Assembly (NCBI GenBank): GCA_030374805.1
Contig: JARGSG010000207.1
Location: 930,001 to 994,000, forward strand
Source: Gracilaria gracilis
Lineage: Eukaryota > Rhodophyta > Florideophyceae > Gracilariales > Gracilariaceae
Length of the DNA stretch: 64,000 nucleotides
Reading direction: 5' to 3'
The notes below the pieces were generated by a model. The model was not told the DNA's origin. It did not search any database and saw only the letters and a list, made by a program, of their open reading frames with translations. The translations under genes were made by a program, and so were the position numbers. Below are positions 41,723 to 51,327 of this stretch, one piece after another (position 1 is the stretch's first letter; each line of letters starts with the position of its first letter).

Positions 41723-42642
41723 GCTGAGAAGAGAATAAGTGAAGAAGACTTTTGCTTCGACTTTGTTGAAGATTAGGCATAAAACTTTGTCTGTGGGAAG
41801 CCGTATGGTGGACTGGAAAACGGGTTACTCTCTTATGCTTCATGTGTGCTTCATTTCTCGTTTAATTTAATTAGAACATGCGTGTGTCCGCAAAGCTTCG
41901 GAATGATGCATCAAGTTTGCATCGGTGTATGTACAGGGTAACATTTAGGTAAAGGGTATGTATCATACTCATAGATCCGTTTCGGTATTTCAACCGAAGG
42001 TTCATGGATCTTCTTCCTGATTCAATAGATACTCACAGCATGATGCTGGGCTCTTCCCCAACACAAACATGGCGGTGAAGTACAGTTTCAACATATTTTT
42101 TCGTTGACATAGAAAAAAGAAAAATACGCTGCCGATGAGATGATTCGCTCATACTATCGGTCAACAGAGCACTCTTTTGTACTGTTTTGAATGAAGTTGC
42201 AGATGAAGATTTTCTCTCAACACCTCTGTCTTTCAGCTATCAAACACTTGATCCTACACTTCAAGATCGAATAACAAGGTCAGCAGTTTGACGTCGGCTC
42301 GGGCAAATAGGGCTTCTTTTTTTATGTGAGAGCAATAGCAATACCAGAAAGTTCGCTCAGTCTTCGGATAAATCTTCGTCACGTGGTTGGTTAAACCAAC
42401 CACATGACGAAGACTGAGCGAACTTTCTGCTATTGCTATTGCTCTGGTTCATGCTTAAGCATACTGAGTGCTCAATGTTTACAGACAACCAATGCTAGAA
42501 CAAAGATACACAGGAAATACACCAATGCTGGTTTTTGATAGAACAAGTAACATAACTATACTCAATCTCGCATCCCGGTATCATACAACATATTTATTCC
42601 CTTTTAACAAAACAGCTGTGCCCTTTCACCCTTGGCATTGAT
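41723..42642. other. Intergenic, HDAC promoter to CWC25 copy 1 3' end
   Basis: About 920 bp on which two minus-strand genes are arranged in tandem. It holds the HDAC promoter at its left end and a long near-perfect foldback (42329-42445, separate entry). No gene seen. Confidence 0.5.
42329..42445. repeat. Long near-perfect foldback (hairpin) of about 117 nt
   Basis: The left arm (from AGAGCAATAGCAATACCAG at 42329) is the reverse complement of the right arm ending at 42445 (CTATTGCTATTGCTCT). About 52 bp pair with only two mismatches. A 12-nt insertion (42367-42378) occurs in the left arm, and the centre (GGTTGGTT A AACCAACC) has almost no loop. A TCTTCG word borders the insertion on both sides. 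As RNA it would be a pre-miRNA-like stem; as DNA it is a snap-back palindrome. No transposon coding is nearby. Confidence 0.85.
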
Positions 42643-43822
42643 TCACTCGCGCAATTTGCGCTTCCGTGAGACGATTTCGCTATCCCTATCGTCGCTTTCG
42701 TGTCTTTCTGTCCTCATCTTTCTTTCAATATCAATCTGTTCAGCATCTCGGCGCATTCGATCCAGCATCGTAGCTGTATCATCCTGCACATAATTTGTTG
42801 CCCTCCTCTCCGAGTTACTCGTGAAACCAGGAGGCTGATCGAAGCGTCTACGAGGCCTTGCAGGTGCAGAACGATAGGTCGGTGGTTGGTCAAAGCGCTT
42901 TCTGCGCGGTATGAATCGCTTGCTCACTTCAACTTGGCTACCTCGCTCTGGCAGTCGTAGTCCGTAATCGCTCTTCTTATTCTCAAATGCAGGAGCATGT
43001 CGCCCAACTATCTCATTTGATTCGTGTCTGTGCGAAAGCGATAGGTCTTCTGCCTCTTTGTAACTTCCAGCGAAAGTGGTCGAGTGTCGCCGAGCTGTCT
43101 CGCTTGATTCTCGTCTCGGCGACAGCGATAGGTCTTCCGCCTCCTTGTAATCCCTCGCACAAGTAGACATTTGTGACCGCACAGGTCCACGTGCTTCGCG
43201 TCTTCGTCGTCGCTCTTCTCGAACAGCTTGGCGATGCTGCTTTCGCTTCAGCTTCTCCGCGCGTTCTGAGCGTTGTCCTCCCCTTCTACTGTATAATTCG
43301 CGCAGTTGTTCATCTCGTACCATTTGCATCCTTTGTCGTTTGATGTCCAGCAATGGGTCCTCGCGCATTTTGTTCTCCATGTCTATCATTGACGGCCCCG
43401 CTCGTTGTTGCTCCTCTTCCAATGTTCCAAGTGTTACCTCTTTCTTTCCAGTAAGAACGTCTTCGCATTCTTTCTCATCAACTTCCTTGTCTGCTGTTTT
43501 GCTCTCATTCGGTCCGAATTCGTACATCCAGTTGATGCGCCGGCGCTTTAGCAGTTGTTCAGGCTCAAGCCGCCCTGCCTTTACTTCCAACTCTTCAGCT
43601 TCTTTCAGCTTGCGCTCTTCTTCAATCTGCTTCCGCAGTTCTTCGATTCGCGACTTTTCCTTCGCCTCCGCCTGCTCCTTTAGCCACACCTTCTCGCTGT
43701 TCTTGATGTTGGCCGTGTGCCATGACTTCTTACTCAGAAATTTCAAAGCACTCATTGTTTCCTAGGCAGCAATCAGTATCTGCTAGAAAAGGATAGTGCA
43801 GGTAGCCTTCGTACTCGGTGCT
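42641..43822. repeat. Duplicated 1.18-kb block, copy 1 (partner 51328-52509)
   Basis: Aligns without gaps to 51328-52509 at a constant offset of 8,687 bp. By eye about a dozen bases differ, roughly half of them in the first 60 bp (the 3' end of the gene). The block covers the CWC25 gene plus about 67 bp upstream of its ATG, where similarity breaks down. Confidence 0.9.
42643..43755 (-). CDS. CWC25: Pre-mRNA splicing factor CWC25, copy 1
   Basis: Step-one splicing factor that joins the activated spliceosome near the branch site. The 370-residue protein opens with the Cir_N-type CWC25 signature (KSWHTANIKN, EKVWLKEQ), then a charged helix and LEWMYE-like block (here INWMYEFGPNE). The remainder is Arg/Glu-rich and disordered. 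It includes a tandem repeat of about 32 residues with YKEAEDLSLSPRRES and YKEAEDLSLSHRHES. The C-terminus reads RDSEIVSRKRKLRE. It is intronless and 99% identical to the copy at 51330. Both frames are intact, so both may be functional. It lies downstream of HDAC's upstream region on the same strand. Confidence 0.9.
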   Translation of the reverse strand: MSALKFLSKKSWHTANIKNSEKVWLKEQAEAKEKSRIEELRKQIEEERKLKEAEELEVKAGRLEPEQLLKRRRINWMYEFGPNESKTADKEVDEKECEDVLTGKKEVTLGTLEEEQQRAGPSMIDMENKMREDPLLDIKRQRMQMVRDEQLRELYSRRGGQRSERAEKLKRKQHRQAVREERRRRREARGPVRSQMSTCARDYKEAEDLSLSPRRESSETARRHSTTFAGSYKEAEDLSLSHRHESNEIVGRHAPAFENKKSDYGLRLPERGSQVEVSKRFIPRRKRFDQPPTYRSAPARPRRRFDQPPGFTSNSERRATNYVQDDTATMLDRMRRDAEQIDIERKMRTERHESDDRDSEIVSRKRKLRE

Positions 43823-44382
43823 TGTTGCTCTGTGGTTGTTAGCGTACGGGTTTGCTTTCGCGCTCCTGGGAATTGTTTGGTGTACCAACGGTAGACAATG
43901 TGAACGCCGGAGTCTTGACATGTTTACGAACGTTAGACCATCGTGCAAACGGTGGAAATACAGTAATTTACCAGTCACTCCTTGATGGCCACGCCCAGTC
44001 ACAGAGACAAGGACTCTTGTGACGGGGCTCCTGTCACGTGCTGTGTCAAGCTTTCTAAAGCGAAACTTTCCATTGCCCGAAGGTGTCTATAGAACTTGAT
44101 GCATCTTTGGAAAAATTTGCCATTTAATGTCCTGTCCTTCGTATTCTTGCACTGTCCGTCCCCATTGGCAAGCAAAGTATGATACCGTAGTAAACTTTAT
44201 CTGCAGAGATAATGTATAAATATATACCAAGGGGAGGAGGGACAGGTTGCCCATTGGCGAGAGATGCTAACGATGTGTCAACTGGATTTGTCCGAAGTTG
44301 ATGAATTCTGAAAGAAGCTCTGTTTCGCCCAAGGCAAGATTCACTTAAGTTCGCTGCGGAAAATCAGTCGGACGCGGAAATT
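43756..44382. promoter_or_regulatory. Divergent region, CWC25 copy 1 and TRAPPC1
   Basis: About 630 bp. The 67 bp next to CWC25 are shared with copy 2; the rest is unique. No motif identified. Confidence 0.4.
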
Positions 44383-44808
44383 ATGGCTGTGTACTGCTTT
44401 TATTTGTTCGATCGAACAGGGACATGTCTCTGTTACTTTGAATGGCAACGCTCTAGATCGGTACAGGACAAGTCTGATGACGAAAAGAATATGTTCGGAA
44501 TGCTTTTTGCGCTGCGGAACTTTGCAATGAAGCTGTCTCCGGATGCAGCGAAAGGGATCCCAAGCTTTTTCGTTACTGATGTGTACGCTCTTCACTATTT
44601 CGAGACACCGACTGGTCTCCGGTTTGTGCTAACAACTAGCCATGATTGTGGCTCGGTTGATGTGACAAGGCATTTAAGTGACATTTATGCTGAAGTGTAT
44701 GTTGAGTACGCGGTAAAGAATCCGCTGTATGTTCAAGGCACCAAGATTGAATCGGAACTCTTCCTGAGCAAGCTCGATTCTTATGTTCGATCGCTACCAT
44801 GTTTCTGA
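44383..44808 (+). CDS. TRAPPC1: TRAPP complex core subunit TRAPPC1/Bet5
   Basis: Small longin-fold subunit of the TRAPP tethering complexes, which act as exchange factors for Rab1/Ypt1 in ER-to-Golgi and Golgi transport. The 141-residue length matches the family. The N-terminal strand VYCFYLFDRTGTCLCYFEW, the loop KNMFGMLFALRNFAMKLSP, HYFETPTGLRFVLTTS and the helix YAEVYVEYAVKNPLY followed by FLSKLDSYVRSL are the Bet5 hallmarks. Single exon with a clear ATG. Functionally it belongs to the same transport route as SEC16 in this window, but the two genes are 6 kb apart with unrelated genes between. Confidence 0.92.
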   Translation: MAVYCFYLFDRTGTCLCYFEWQRSRSVQDKSDDEKNMFGMLFALRNFAMKLSPDAAKGIPSFFVTDVYALHYFETPTGLRFVLTTSHDCGSVDVTRHLSDIYAEVYVEYAVKNPLYVQGTKIESELFLSKLDSYVRSLPCF

Positions 44809-45726
44809 TCGATGTTGTTTCTATTGACACCAACTGAAGATCTACGAGAGGTACACCTCAGAAATGCTTGTTGTTGAAACATGAATGTGCATCTTGCATA
44901 CAGCAATTCATGGAGGGAGGTGCGCGCATTGAAGCAAGGGTTCGAAGCGATGGTAGGTATTACGAGAGGATCCATCGTGAGAGGGAGAGAGCAACCGTGT
45001 GAAGGGTTGGTGCGTACCTAGTGTGGAATTGGTCCATCGTTACTTCGGCCTCTCTCGCGGGTTTGTCGTTGGTAACGAAGTCTGGTTGAACACCTACAAG
45101 CCGCCTGAACCTAAGTTTCTGCGGAAGCGTTGTTTTAAAGTCGAGCTTTGTCTAAAGGAACCTGTACTTGGTGCTCCATTGGCAGTGCTAGAACAGACTT
45201 TGTCAACCTGTCCACTCGGTCGATTTCACTAACCCCGCAATGACTGGGTACCCGAGAGATGTGGGTGCCACTTACGTTCTTCTTCTGTTTTTGTTGTCTT
45301 AAATGTACGCTTGAATGGCTCACCTGGGCGAAAGGGAAGAGTGTGCTTCAGTAAGAAGTTGTAAATGGCGTGCTTGTATCCGTAGGTTGCTTTGGAGCAC
45401 CTCCAGTATTGCGTGGGGAATGTGTGAATGTTCGCATTCTGTCGCAGAAACTGAAATGGCTGTACCCCGCCGACTATCGTCGTCAACTCCCTAGCTTATT
45501 CATGTTCACTTTTATGGTTGGGCCATCTTCACAGGGAAGTTAAAAGCATTTGTGATCACGCATCGAATATCTAAACGAATGTTATCAGCGTTTTGCTTGC
45601 GCAGTTAGTTCGTCTACTCTGGAGTATGTACCGAATGTACATCTGTGCACTTAGATCATGGAACAGAACTAAGAGAAAGACACCTGCAGGTGTTAACCAT
45701 ATTGGCAACTATTGACAAACATGTTT
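44809..45726. other. Intergenic with unresolved small open frames
   Basis: About 920 bp. A plus-strand frame from ATG 44881 (peptide containing WREVRALKQGFEAMVGITRG) ends at a splice-like GTGCGT, and another follows in a different frame to 45232. A minus-strand frame 45229-45486 (no ATG) ends beside GTAAGT. They look more gene-like than chance, but I could not join them into a known protein. Confidence 0.3.
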
Positions 45727-46806
45727 TCACTCCAAACTAAATGGAAGAGCATCATTGAAAGGAATTTCCTCCCCCTCTTCATAAACGCCAGCAAAAACCT
45801 TCAGCTCAGTCAGAACAGTTCCCTTGCCACTTTCACCATCACCGAACAGACAATTGTGACCATCTGGTCTACGCTCATAATACGAACCAAGTTTACTCAG
45901 CGCAATTCGATCCCGAAGGTCATCAACAGCATCTGCACGGGGAGGGCGCAACGGAATAACCAGACTATCAGCCCCAAACTTGGGTCCAGTATCTGGTTGA
46001 TCCACAACGGCAAGCGCGGCGCCTCCAACCTTTCTCATCTTCATGGCGGGTTTAGAAGTATCACCGTCCGGCCAGGTGAACAAAAACGCGGCCTTCGAAC
46101 CCCTGCTTTCACCGTATCCAACAAACCCCTTCGGATTATAGCCTCCGAATACAGCCTTTTCGGACTTTGCAAACACTACGGAAGCACCCTTTCGATTGAC
46201 CAGTTCATGGAAGAGCTCGCTGCTCCAACCATCTCTGTTGGCGTCGTACAGCAGTTGTAACGGGCGTTTCTGAAGCTGAGTACGCGCCAAAAGTGGGCGG
46301 AACAGTCGCACTTCATCGACGTCTTCCGGAAGCAGCTCCGCGAATTCGTCGAGCGTTGCCGGGTAAAGCTCTGGAAATCTATCACGATCAAAGCGCTTCA
46401 GACCGAAGGGTTCTTTCTCCTTCGGGCCGAAAATGAAGGTGTACACACGTTCAATGAGGTCCATGTCATTGTTGTTGGACTCTTTACCGCGCTCTTGCTC
46501 CGCCTTGATGGCGGCTCTCGTGCGCGATGGCCATGTCGCTTTGACGGCGGTGGCACGGCGGCGGGGCGCGAAGTGGGGGCGGAATGAACTGGATGACAGG
46601 GAAGCAGGGGTGAATGGATAGGGATGAGGTGCATGGAAGGGCGCTGTGAAGGATGGGGTGGACGGGGTTGCCATGGCGGCGGTGTCAGTGTGGACGCGCA
46701 GACAAAATGAAGCGACGTCGCTCCGGCGCGCGTGGAGGTGCGCGGGGAAAGCGGCGCATCGCGTGGTCGCTATCGGAGACGCACGAGCGGCATCGATAAG
46801 CGCCAT
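45727..46806 (-). CDS. TLDc-domain protein with probable plastid transit peptide
   Basis: A 359-residue protein. From ATG 46806 the first ~100 residues are Ala/Ser/Pro/Arg-rich with very few acids (FPAHLHARRSDVASFCLRV), as in plastid transit peptides; a second Met at MATPSTPSFTA could be an alternative start. The C-terminal half is a TLDc domain: LLYDANRDGWSSELFHELV, KGASVVFAKSEKAVFGGYNP, AAFLFTWPDGD, and a closing DGHNCLFGDGESGKG with ELKVFAGV. TLDc proteins are linked to oxidative stress protection and V-ATPase regulation in animals and yeast; a plastid role is not established. The frame extends upstream to a TTG, which I reject. Divergent from RNR2 over 444 bp. Confidence 0.8.
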   Translation of the reverse strand: MALIDAARASPIATTRCAAFPAHLHARRSDVASFCLRVHTDTAAMATPSTPSFTAPFHAPHPYPFTPASLSSSSFRPHFAPRRRATAVKATWPSRTRAAIKAEQERGKESNNNDMDLIERVYTFIFGPKEKEPFGLKRFDRDRFPELYPATLDEFAELLPEDVDEVRLFRPLLARTQLQKRPLQLLYDANRDGWSSELFHELVNRKGASVVFAKSEKAVFGGYNPKGFVGYGESRGSKAAFLFTWPDGDTSKPAMKMRKVGGAALAVVDQPDTGPKFGADSLVIPLRPPRADAVDDLRDRIALSKLGSYYERRPDGHNCLFGDGESGKGTVLTELKVFAGVYEEGEEIPFNDALPFSLE

Positions 46807-47250
46807 AGCCTTACCTGAGGTGAGCAATAATGACCGGCGTAGCTTCGACCAGCACAATCAACGCCGTCCAATCAACGCACAGCACAGAAAGCGCGGGAAA
46901 CAGTTTCAAAATACAAAGCCAAAGTGATGTGCAGACACATGATGACCAGCACATGCGCACTGACGAGCACGCGGAGACCTGGCATGCAGCCGCCCGCAAT
47001 AAAACTGCACTTCGACACCGGCCGTAACGGCGCCAAATCGGCGATATGCGAAGAGCGCGGAATTCGAATTCGCGCGCCAAGCGAAACAGCTGTGCATCCC
47101 ATTCGCGCGCTGGCGCACTACTTAAGCAGCGCTGCTCTCGATGCCCTCCCAAAGTGCCACGCTCTCCCACACAACCCACCCACCCTGTTTGTTAATTCCA
47201 CTTCCATTCAAGTCGTGATTCTTCTTTGCTTTCGCTTCCTTGACTGAGAT
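46807..47250. promoter_or_regulatory. Bidirectional promoter region, TLDc gene and RNR2
   Basis: A 444-bp intergenic region, GC-rich towards RNR2, containing the E2F-type site listed separately and two near-matches around 47054-47083 (GAGCGCGGAA and GCGCGCCAAG). Confidence 0.5.
47029..47037 (-). promoter_or_regulatory. Consensus E2F-type site upstream of RNR2
   Basis: GGCGCCAAA, the reverse complement of TTTGGCGCC, fits the E2F/DP consensus TTTSSCGC. It lies 214 bp before the RNR2 ATG. Ribonucleotide reductase genes of plants and animals are classic E2F targets at G1/S. The same 9-mer also occurs at about 55985, where there is no cell-cycle gene, so chance cannot be excluded. Confidence 0.45.
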
Positions 47251-48414
47251 ATGAGTGGTGCTGCTGAATCTGAAATGACTTCTCCTGCCTCCGTTGTGAA
47301 GCACAGATCGTCGGGCGTTAAACAGTCCGACACTTCTGAGAGCGTATCTGTGTCCGATTTGACTGACTCTCGCTGCGACGATTCGCGTTATGACTCGGAC
47401 AGTTCCGGTGAGCATAAGGGATTGATCCCACCTGCTGGAGATGTACCAGCCATCTTCGCCGCCGAAGCCGCCGATCGGTACACCTTGTTCCCCATCCGTC
47501 ACCCCAAGATTTGGGACCTCTACAAGAAGCATCAGGCCGCCTTCTGGACCGCCGAGGAAATTGATCTGTCCGCTGATACCAATGACTGGAACTCTCTCAC
47601 GCACGCCGAGCGTCATTTCATCACGCATGTTCTTGCATTCTTTGCGGCTAGTGATGGTATAGTGCTTGAGAATCTCATCGAACGCTTCTGTAATGATGTC
47701 CAATTACCGGAGGCTCGCTGCTTCTACGGCTTTCAGGCCGCCATGGAGAATATTCATTCTGAAACGTACTCGCTGTTGTTGGACACTTATATCAAGGACC
47801 CTGATGAGAAGTCTCGTTTATTCCGTGCCATTGATGAGATCCCTTGCGTTAAGAAGAAGGCTGACTGGGCTATTCGTTGGATTTCTTCTTCGGCCAGGTT
47901 CGTGGAGCGCTTGGTTGCCTTTGCTGCAGTTGAGGGCATTTTCTTTTCTGGATCTTTCTGTGCTATCTTCTACCTGAAGAAGCGTGGGCTTATGCCTGGT
48001 CTTACCTTCTCGAACGAGCTCATTTCCCGTGACGAAGGTTTGCATTGCGACCACGCCTGCTTGCTGTACTCTATGATCCCGGATGAACAGCGTCTATCGG
48101 AAGAGCGTATTCACGAGATCATCTGCGATGCCGTCGAGTGTGAGAAGGAGTTTGTAAGTGATTCGTTGCCTGTCGATCTTATTGGAATGAACGCAGAGCT
48201 TATGAGGGAATACATCGCGTATTGTGCCGATCGACTGTTGCTTTCTCTCGGATATGGTAAGGTGTACCATGCCTCTCAGCCGTTTGATTGGATGGAATTG
48301 ATATCCATTCAGGGCAAGACAAACTTTTTTGAACGGAGAGTCGGGGAATATCAGAAGGCCGGTGTTACTGCTTCTCGGGCCGAAAACACTTTTACCCTTG
48401 ACTGCGACTTCTGA
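47251..48414 (+). CDS. RNR2: Ribonucleotide reductase small subunit (class Ia R2)
   Basis: Provides the tyrosyl radical and di-iron centre for making deoxyribonucleotides. The 387-residue protein has a Ser/Asp-rich N-terminus, then the ferritin-like fold. Iron ligands are visible: Asp135 in FFAASDGIV, Glu166 and His169 in MENIHSETY, with the radical Tyr173 present; a later EGIFFSGSF and [13 protein letters not shown] supply the second Glu and Glu/His set. The C-terminal FTLDCDF matches the heptapeptide that docks on the large subunit. Because the radical Tyr is present it is a catalytic R2, not an Rnr4-type chaperone copy. Intronless. It shares its upstream region with the TLDc gene. Confidence 0.96.
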   Translation: MSGAAESEMTSPASVVKHRSSGVKQSDTSESVSVSDLTDSRCDDSRYDSDSSGEHKGLIPPAGDVPAIFAAEAADRYTLFPIRHPKIWDLYKKHQAAFWTAEEIDLSADTNDWNSLTHAERHFITHVLAFFAASDGIVLENLIERFCNDVQLPEARCFYGFQAAMENIHSETYSLLLDTYIKDPDEKSRLFRAIDEIPCVKKKADWAIRWISSSARFVERLVAFAAVEGIFFSGSFCAIFYLKKRGLMPGLTFSNELISRDEGLHCDHACLLYSMIPDEQRLSEERIHEIICDAVECEKEFVSDSLPVDLIGMNAELMREYIAYCADRLLLSLGYGKVYHASQPFDWMELISIQGKTNFFERRVGEYQKAGVTASRAENTFTLDCDF

Positions 48415-48857
48415 CTTCCCTTCTGACTGCAAACCCCATTGGATGACGACGAGGATGTCATCATAGATTTTCTCTTTTGAGCCCCAAAGCCAGTTGCACA
48501 GATAAGCGCTTTCTAAAGTTGAGAAGGTTACGGCGTCTGATGTCACATATCGTCGATAGCTTCACTGAAGTAGCGTTTTTTGCAGGGATTGGAGATGTGC
48601 ATAATTGTAAACGCTTTCGTCCTCTTTGTATTCCTCTACTCCGAATATTTTGCCACATGGTCTACTAGTTTTAACACATTAGGGATTGCTGTGAAACGAA
48701 CATTGGTCACCGACCCATCGCACTGAGGGATGTTTGTTCCCGTGTATATAGTGTTATGTTTAATACTTGAAGTGATGAAGAGCTATTGACCTACGACACC
48801 AATGATGGAATTCGTAGGGAGTGGTCAATCTTTGAATTGAAGGCCTCGTCGCGATTT
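48415..48857. other. Intergenic between convergent RNR2 and FKBP
   Basis: About 440 bp; no gene or repeat recognised. Confidence 0.4.
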
Positions 48858-49517
48858 CTAGGTTGGTGGAACGGCCACTCGCTGAAGAGTGACTGAAAAT
48901 CCAAGTGTTTCTCCCGGCGGAACAAGGCATTCGTTCTCTTTCTCTAGACAGACCCCCTTGTCACCGTACGCTAGTTTCGCGGGAACGACCACCTTTCTCT
49001 CTCCACCTGGTTTCATAGTTGATATAGCCTCCTCTAAACCTGGAATTACTTGTCTCCGTCCCATCTGAAATACAAACCCTTTCCTGTTGTCAAAGACTTT
49101 TCCATTTGAAAGAAAGGCCAACTAATCAGCACAACCGAGGTCAGTTAGAGATCATGAAAAGAAGATATTCGTCAGTTGTGACATAGGCACATTATGGACT
49201 CCTTTGCAACGTACGTAATCAACAACAACAAAGTCTCCTTCAATAGGAGTGGCGCCATTCCCGGGCTTAACATCGTAATAGCTGATACCGCTTTCTTCTT
49301 TGATGAAAACTGGTCGTGCTTCCTTCGCAATCGTTGATTCAGTACTCTTCGTGGTAGTGAGTGTGAAAACAGAGGCACTTGCTATCAATTGTCCAAAACG
49401 CCGTCGTGAGATTGATGCAGTCATGCAACACAAGTTTCTTGCAGGCCCAGATGGAATTTTCGATGTGATAGGGGAAACCCTCCGCGGAAACGCTGCGGAT
49501 GTCACGAAAGCTGCCAT
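48858..49517 (-). CDS. FKBP-type peptidyl-prolyl isomerase, probable thylakoid-lumen protein
   Basis: Two exons, 49215..49517 and 48858..49121, joined by a 93-nt GTACGT...GATTAG intron in phase 0, give 188 residues. The leader is bipartite: a basic Ser-rich stretch, then a twin-arginine signal SRRRFGQLIASASVFTL with a hydrophobic core, as in Tat-imported thylakoid lumen proteins. The FKBP domain covers about 75-188: GDFVVVDYLAFLSNGKVFDN, QVIPGLEEAISTMKPGGERK, VPAKLAYGD and GETLGFSVTLQRV. Plant lumen FKBPs help fold photosynthetic proteins; some have weak isomerase activity. The ATG at 49517 is chosen; the frame's upstream TTG is not. The splice restores the canonical VDY-x-FL strand. Confidence 0.9.
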
Positions 49518-49949
49518 AGTGTGAGCGGTAAAAAATTGGGGTGAGCTGTTCTTCAGCTTTATCCCAGACTGGGTCGAAGCTGGTGTTGGCGACGGGTATC
49601 CGGGATTTATGCGGTCATGGCAAGGCAAATCAATCGTATGCAGCTCCGCGTGGCTTGAGCCTCTCAAACATTAAGTTGAGCTCATGCAATCGTACAGCTG
49701 AGAGGAACGAGATATATAAAGCCGCAAACGTGTAGTCGCTGTCATTGATATCTGGTGGAAGCCCACCGCTTGCTGTGCCGTGGCGCCACAGCTCACAGGT
49801 CGGGTGAACTCCGCAGCTTGAAGAAGTTGCACTTCATGTTGAACGACACAAACATAGTAAGACGACGACAAGCCAGAGGAAACTAAGTTGCGCACTCGCC
49901 CATCTGAAGATTTACATTCGAGATAAGCTGCACTGAAGCCAAACACAAT
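49518..49949. promoter_or_regulatory. Divergent region, FKBP and DUF1350 gene
   Basis: About 430 bp between two divergent genes for probable plastid proteins. No site recognised. Confidence 0.35.
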
Positions 49950-51107
49950 ATGATGCAAATGAGCCGCTTTGGTCAACCACACACAGCGTTCTCCGTTTCT
50001 GTTCCTGGGCTCAACCGAGTTCGCTCTTTGCATACATCGAGGTCATCGACACGGCCTCCACCCATGTCTACGCTGCTGCGAATGCCACCTCGCGCCACAG
50101 CAGCAGCCGCTGCCGGGGACAAGAGTGAGGGCCAAGTATCCCCCTCTGACCACACGAGCACATCTCCCCCACCCCCAGGAAACCCCAGTCCAGAATGGCA
50201 GTCTCGTCCTGGTATAGACCTCCTTCTACCTGATGATCCGGAGGTCATTCTGTCCTTCAATGGAGGATTTGCTGCCGGACTTGCACCGCGCACAACCTAT
50301 GCTGCCTTTCTCCGTCGTCTTTCGGAAGTGCTCAACGCCGCAATTGTTGCCTACAGACAGTCTTCCCCCAGTGCGGACCACCTTGATCTCGCTCACAAGG
50401 CAGCAGGTGCTACGGGCGTGATTGCAACTGAAATTCGCCGCATTTCTGGGCGTCAGCTTCCGCTCGTTGGCATTGGACACTCGCTCGGTGCAAAGTGTCT
50501 GCTGCTGGCAGGATGCGAACCAGAAGCCCGAAAAGCATGTCCACATTCCGCCAACATCTTCATTAGTTTTAACAACTCTACGCGTGACTCAGCGCTTCCA
50601 TGGCGCCCATCCGACTCGAAGGCCGCCGCAGACGCGTTGTCTAACGTATCGGAGTTTCTTTCTAGTCTGGACGTGTCCCAGTTCGGTATGCCTGACGCGG
50701 AGAAAACGATGAAGAACGTTGTTGGTACCGTGTCTGCACTGGGCGCATCCCTCAGCACTGAGTTTCGTCCGACGCCGGAGGAAACTATCGCTCTCGCGGG
50801 TGCTCGATACTCAACATTGTCGAACCTTGTTCTTTCATTCGATGACGACTCCCTTGATCACTCAGAGGAGCTAGAAAATGTACTGCGAGCGAGATTAGGA
50901 CCAAAATCAGTGGTGAGGCGTACCTTGCCGGGAACGCATCTTACACCCATGACCCCAGATATTGGAGCAGACTTCAGAGCTACAGGATTTTCTGCGGTTG
51001 ACGACGGAGTTCAAAAAGCTGCTTCCCGAGTTGCAAAGGAACTGGACCAAACCGTTGCTGTCATTGCGGCGTTCGTGAAACTTCAGTCACTGATTGAGAA
51101 CCAGTGA
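49950..51107 (+). CDS. DUF1350 family alpha/beta-hydrolase-like protein, probable plastid
   Basis: A 385-residue protein with a long Arg/Ser/Pro-rich leader (QPHTAFSVSVPGLNRVRSLH) suggesting plastid import. The DUF1350 core, shared by cyanobacteria and plastids, starts near residue 95: VILSFNGGFAAGLAPRTTYA, FLRRLSEVLNAAIVAY, and PLVGIGHSLGAKCLLL. GHSLG resembles the nucleophile elbow of alpha/beta hydrolases. Further blocks are ANIFISFNNSTRDSALPW and a C-terminal LVLSFDDDSLD followed by GTHLTPM, which could supply acid and His. The biochemical role of the family is not known to me. Its 3' end lies 222 bp from CWC25 copy 2. Confidence 0.85.
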   Translation: MMQMSRFGQPHTAFSVSVPGLNRVRSLHTSRSSTRPPPMSTLLRMPPRATAAAAAGDKSEGQVSPSDHTSTSPPPPGNPSPEWQSRPGIDLLLPDDPEVILSFNGGFAAGLAPRTTYAAFLRRLSEVLNAAIVAYRQSSPSADHLDLAHKAAGATGVIATEIRRISGRQLPLVGIGHSLGAKCLLLAGCEPEARKACPHSANIFISFNNSTRDSALPWRPSDSKAAADALSNVSEFLSSLDVSQFGMPDAEKTMKNVVGTVSALGASLSTEFRPTPEETIALAGARYSTLSNLVLSFDDDSLDHSEELENVLRARLGPKSVVRRTLPGTHLTPMTPDIGADFRATGFSAVDDGVQKAASRVAKELDQTVAVIAAFVKLQSLIENQ

Positions 51108-51327
51108 GACCAAAAGCATGTGCAAAAGCATGCATATGATAACAAGAGCAGGTGGTTAAGCTCACGGTGGTTTTCTCATTTCCTGTCCCTTTTGAGTTAC
51201 CTTTCGCTGTGATGCACATTGATCGAACCACCCTTGTAGTAACATACTCCTTATTCCCACATCTTCTCGCTTCTCCAATAGGTGTACATATTTGTGCTCT
51301 TTGAACAAAAAAGCTGAACAAGGCCTC

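Noticed and set aside
43340-43765. 141-codon plus-strand frame within CWC25 (also at 52027-52452)
   Set aside because: Present in both copies only because the underlying gene is duplicated; Ser/Phe-rich antisense shadow of a Glu/Lys-rich protein.
47122-47703. 193-codon minus-strand frame overlapping RNR2
   Set aside because: Fully explained as the antisense shadow of the RNR2 coding sequence.
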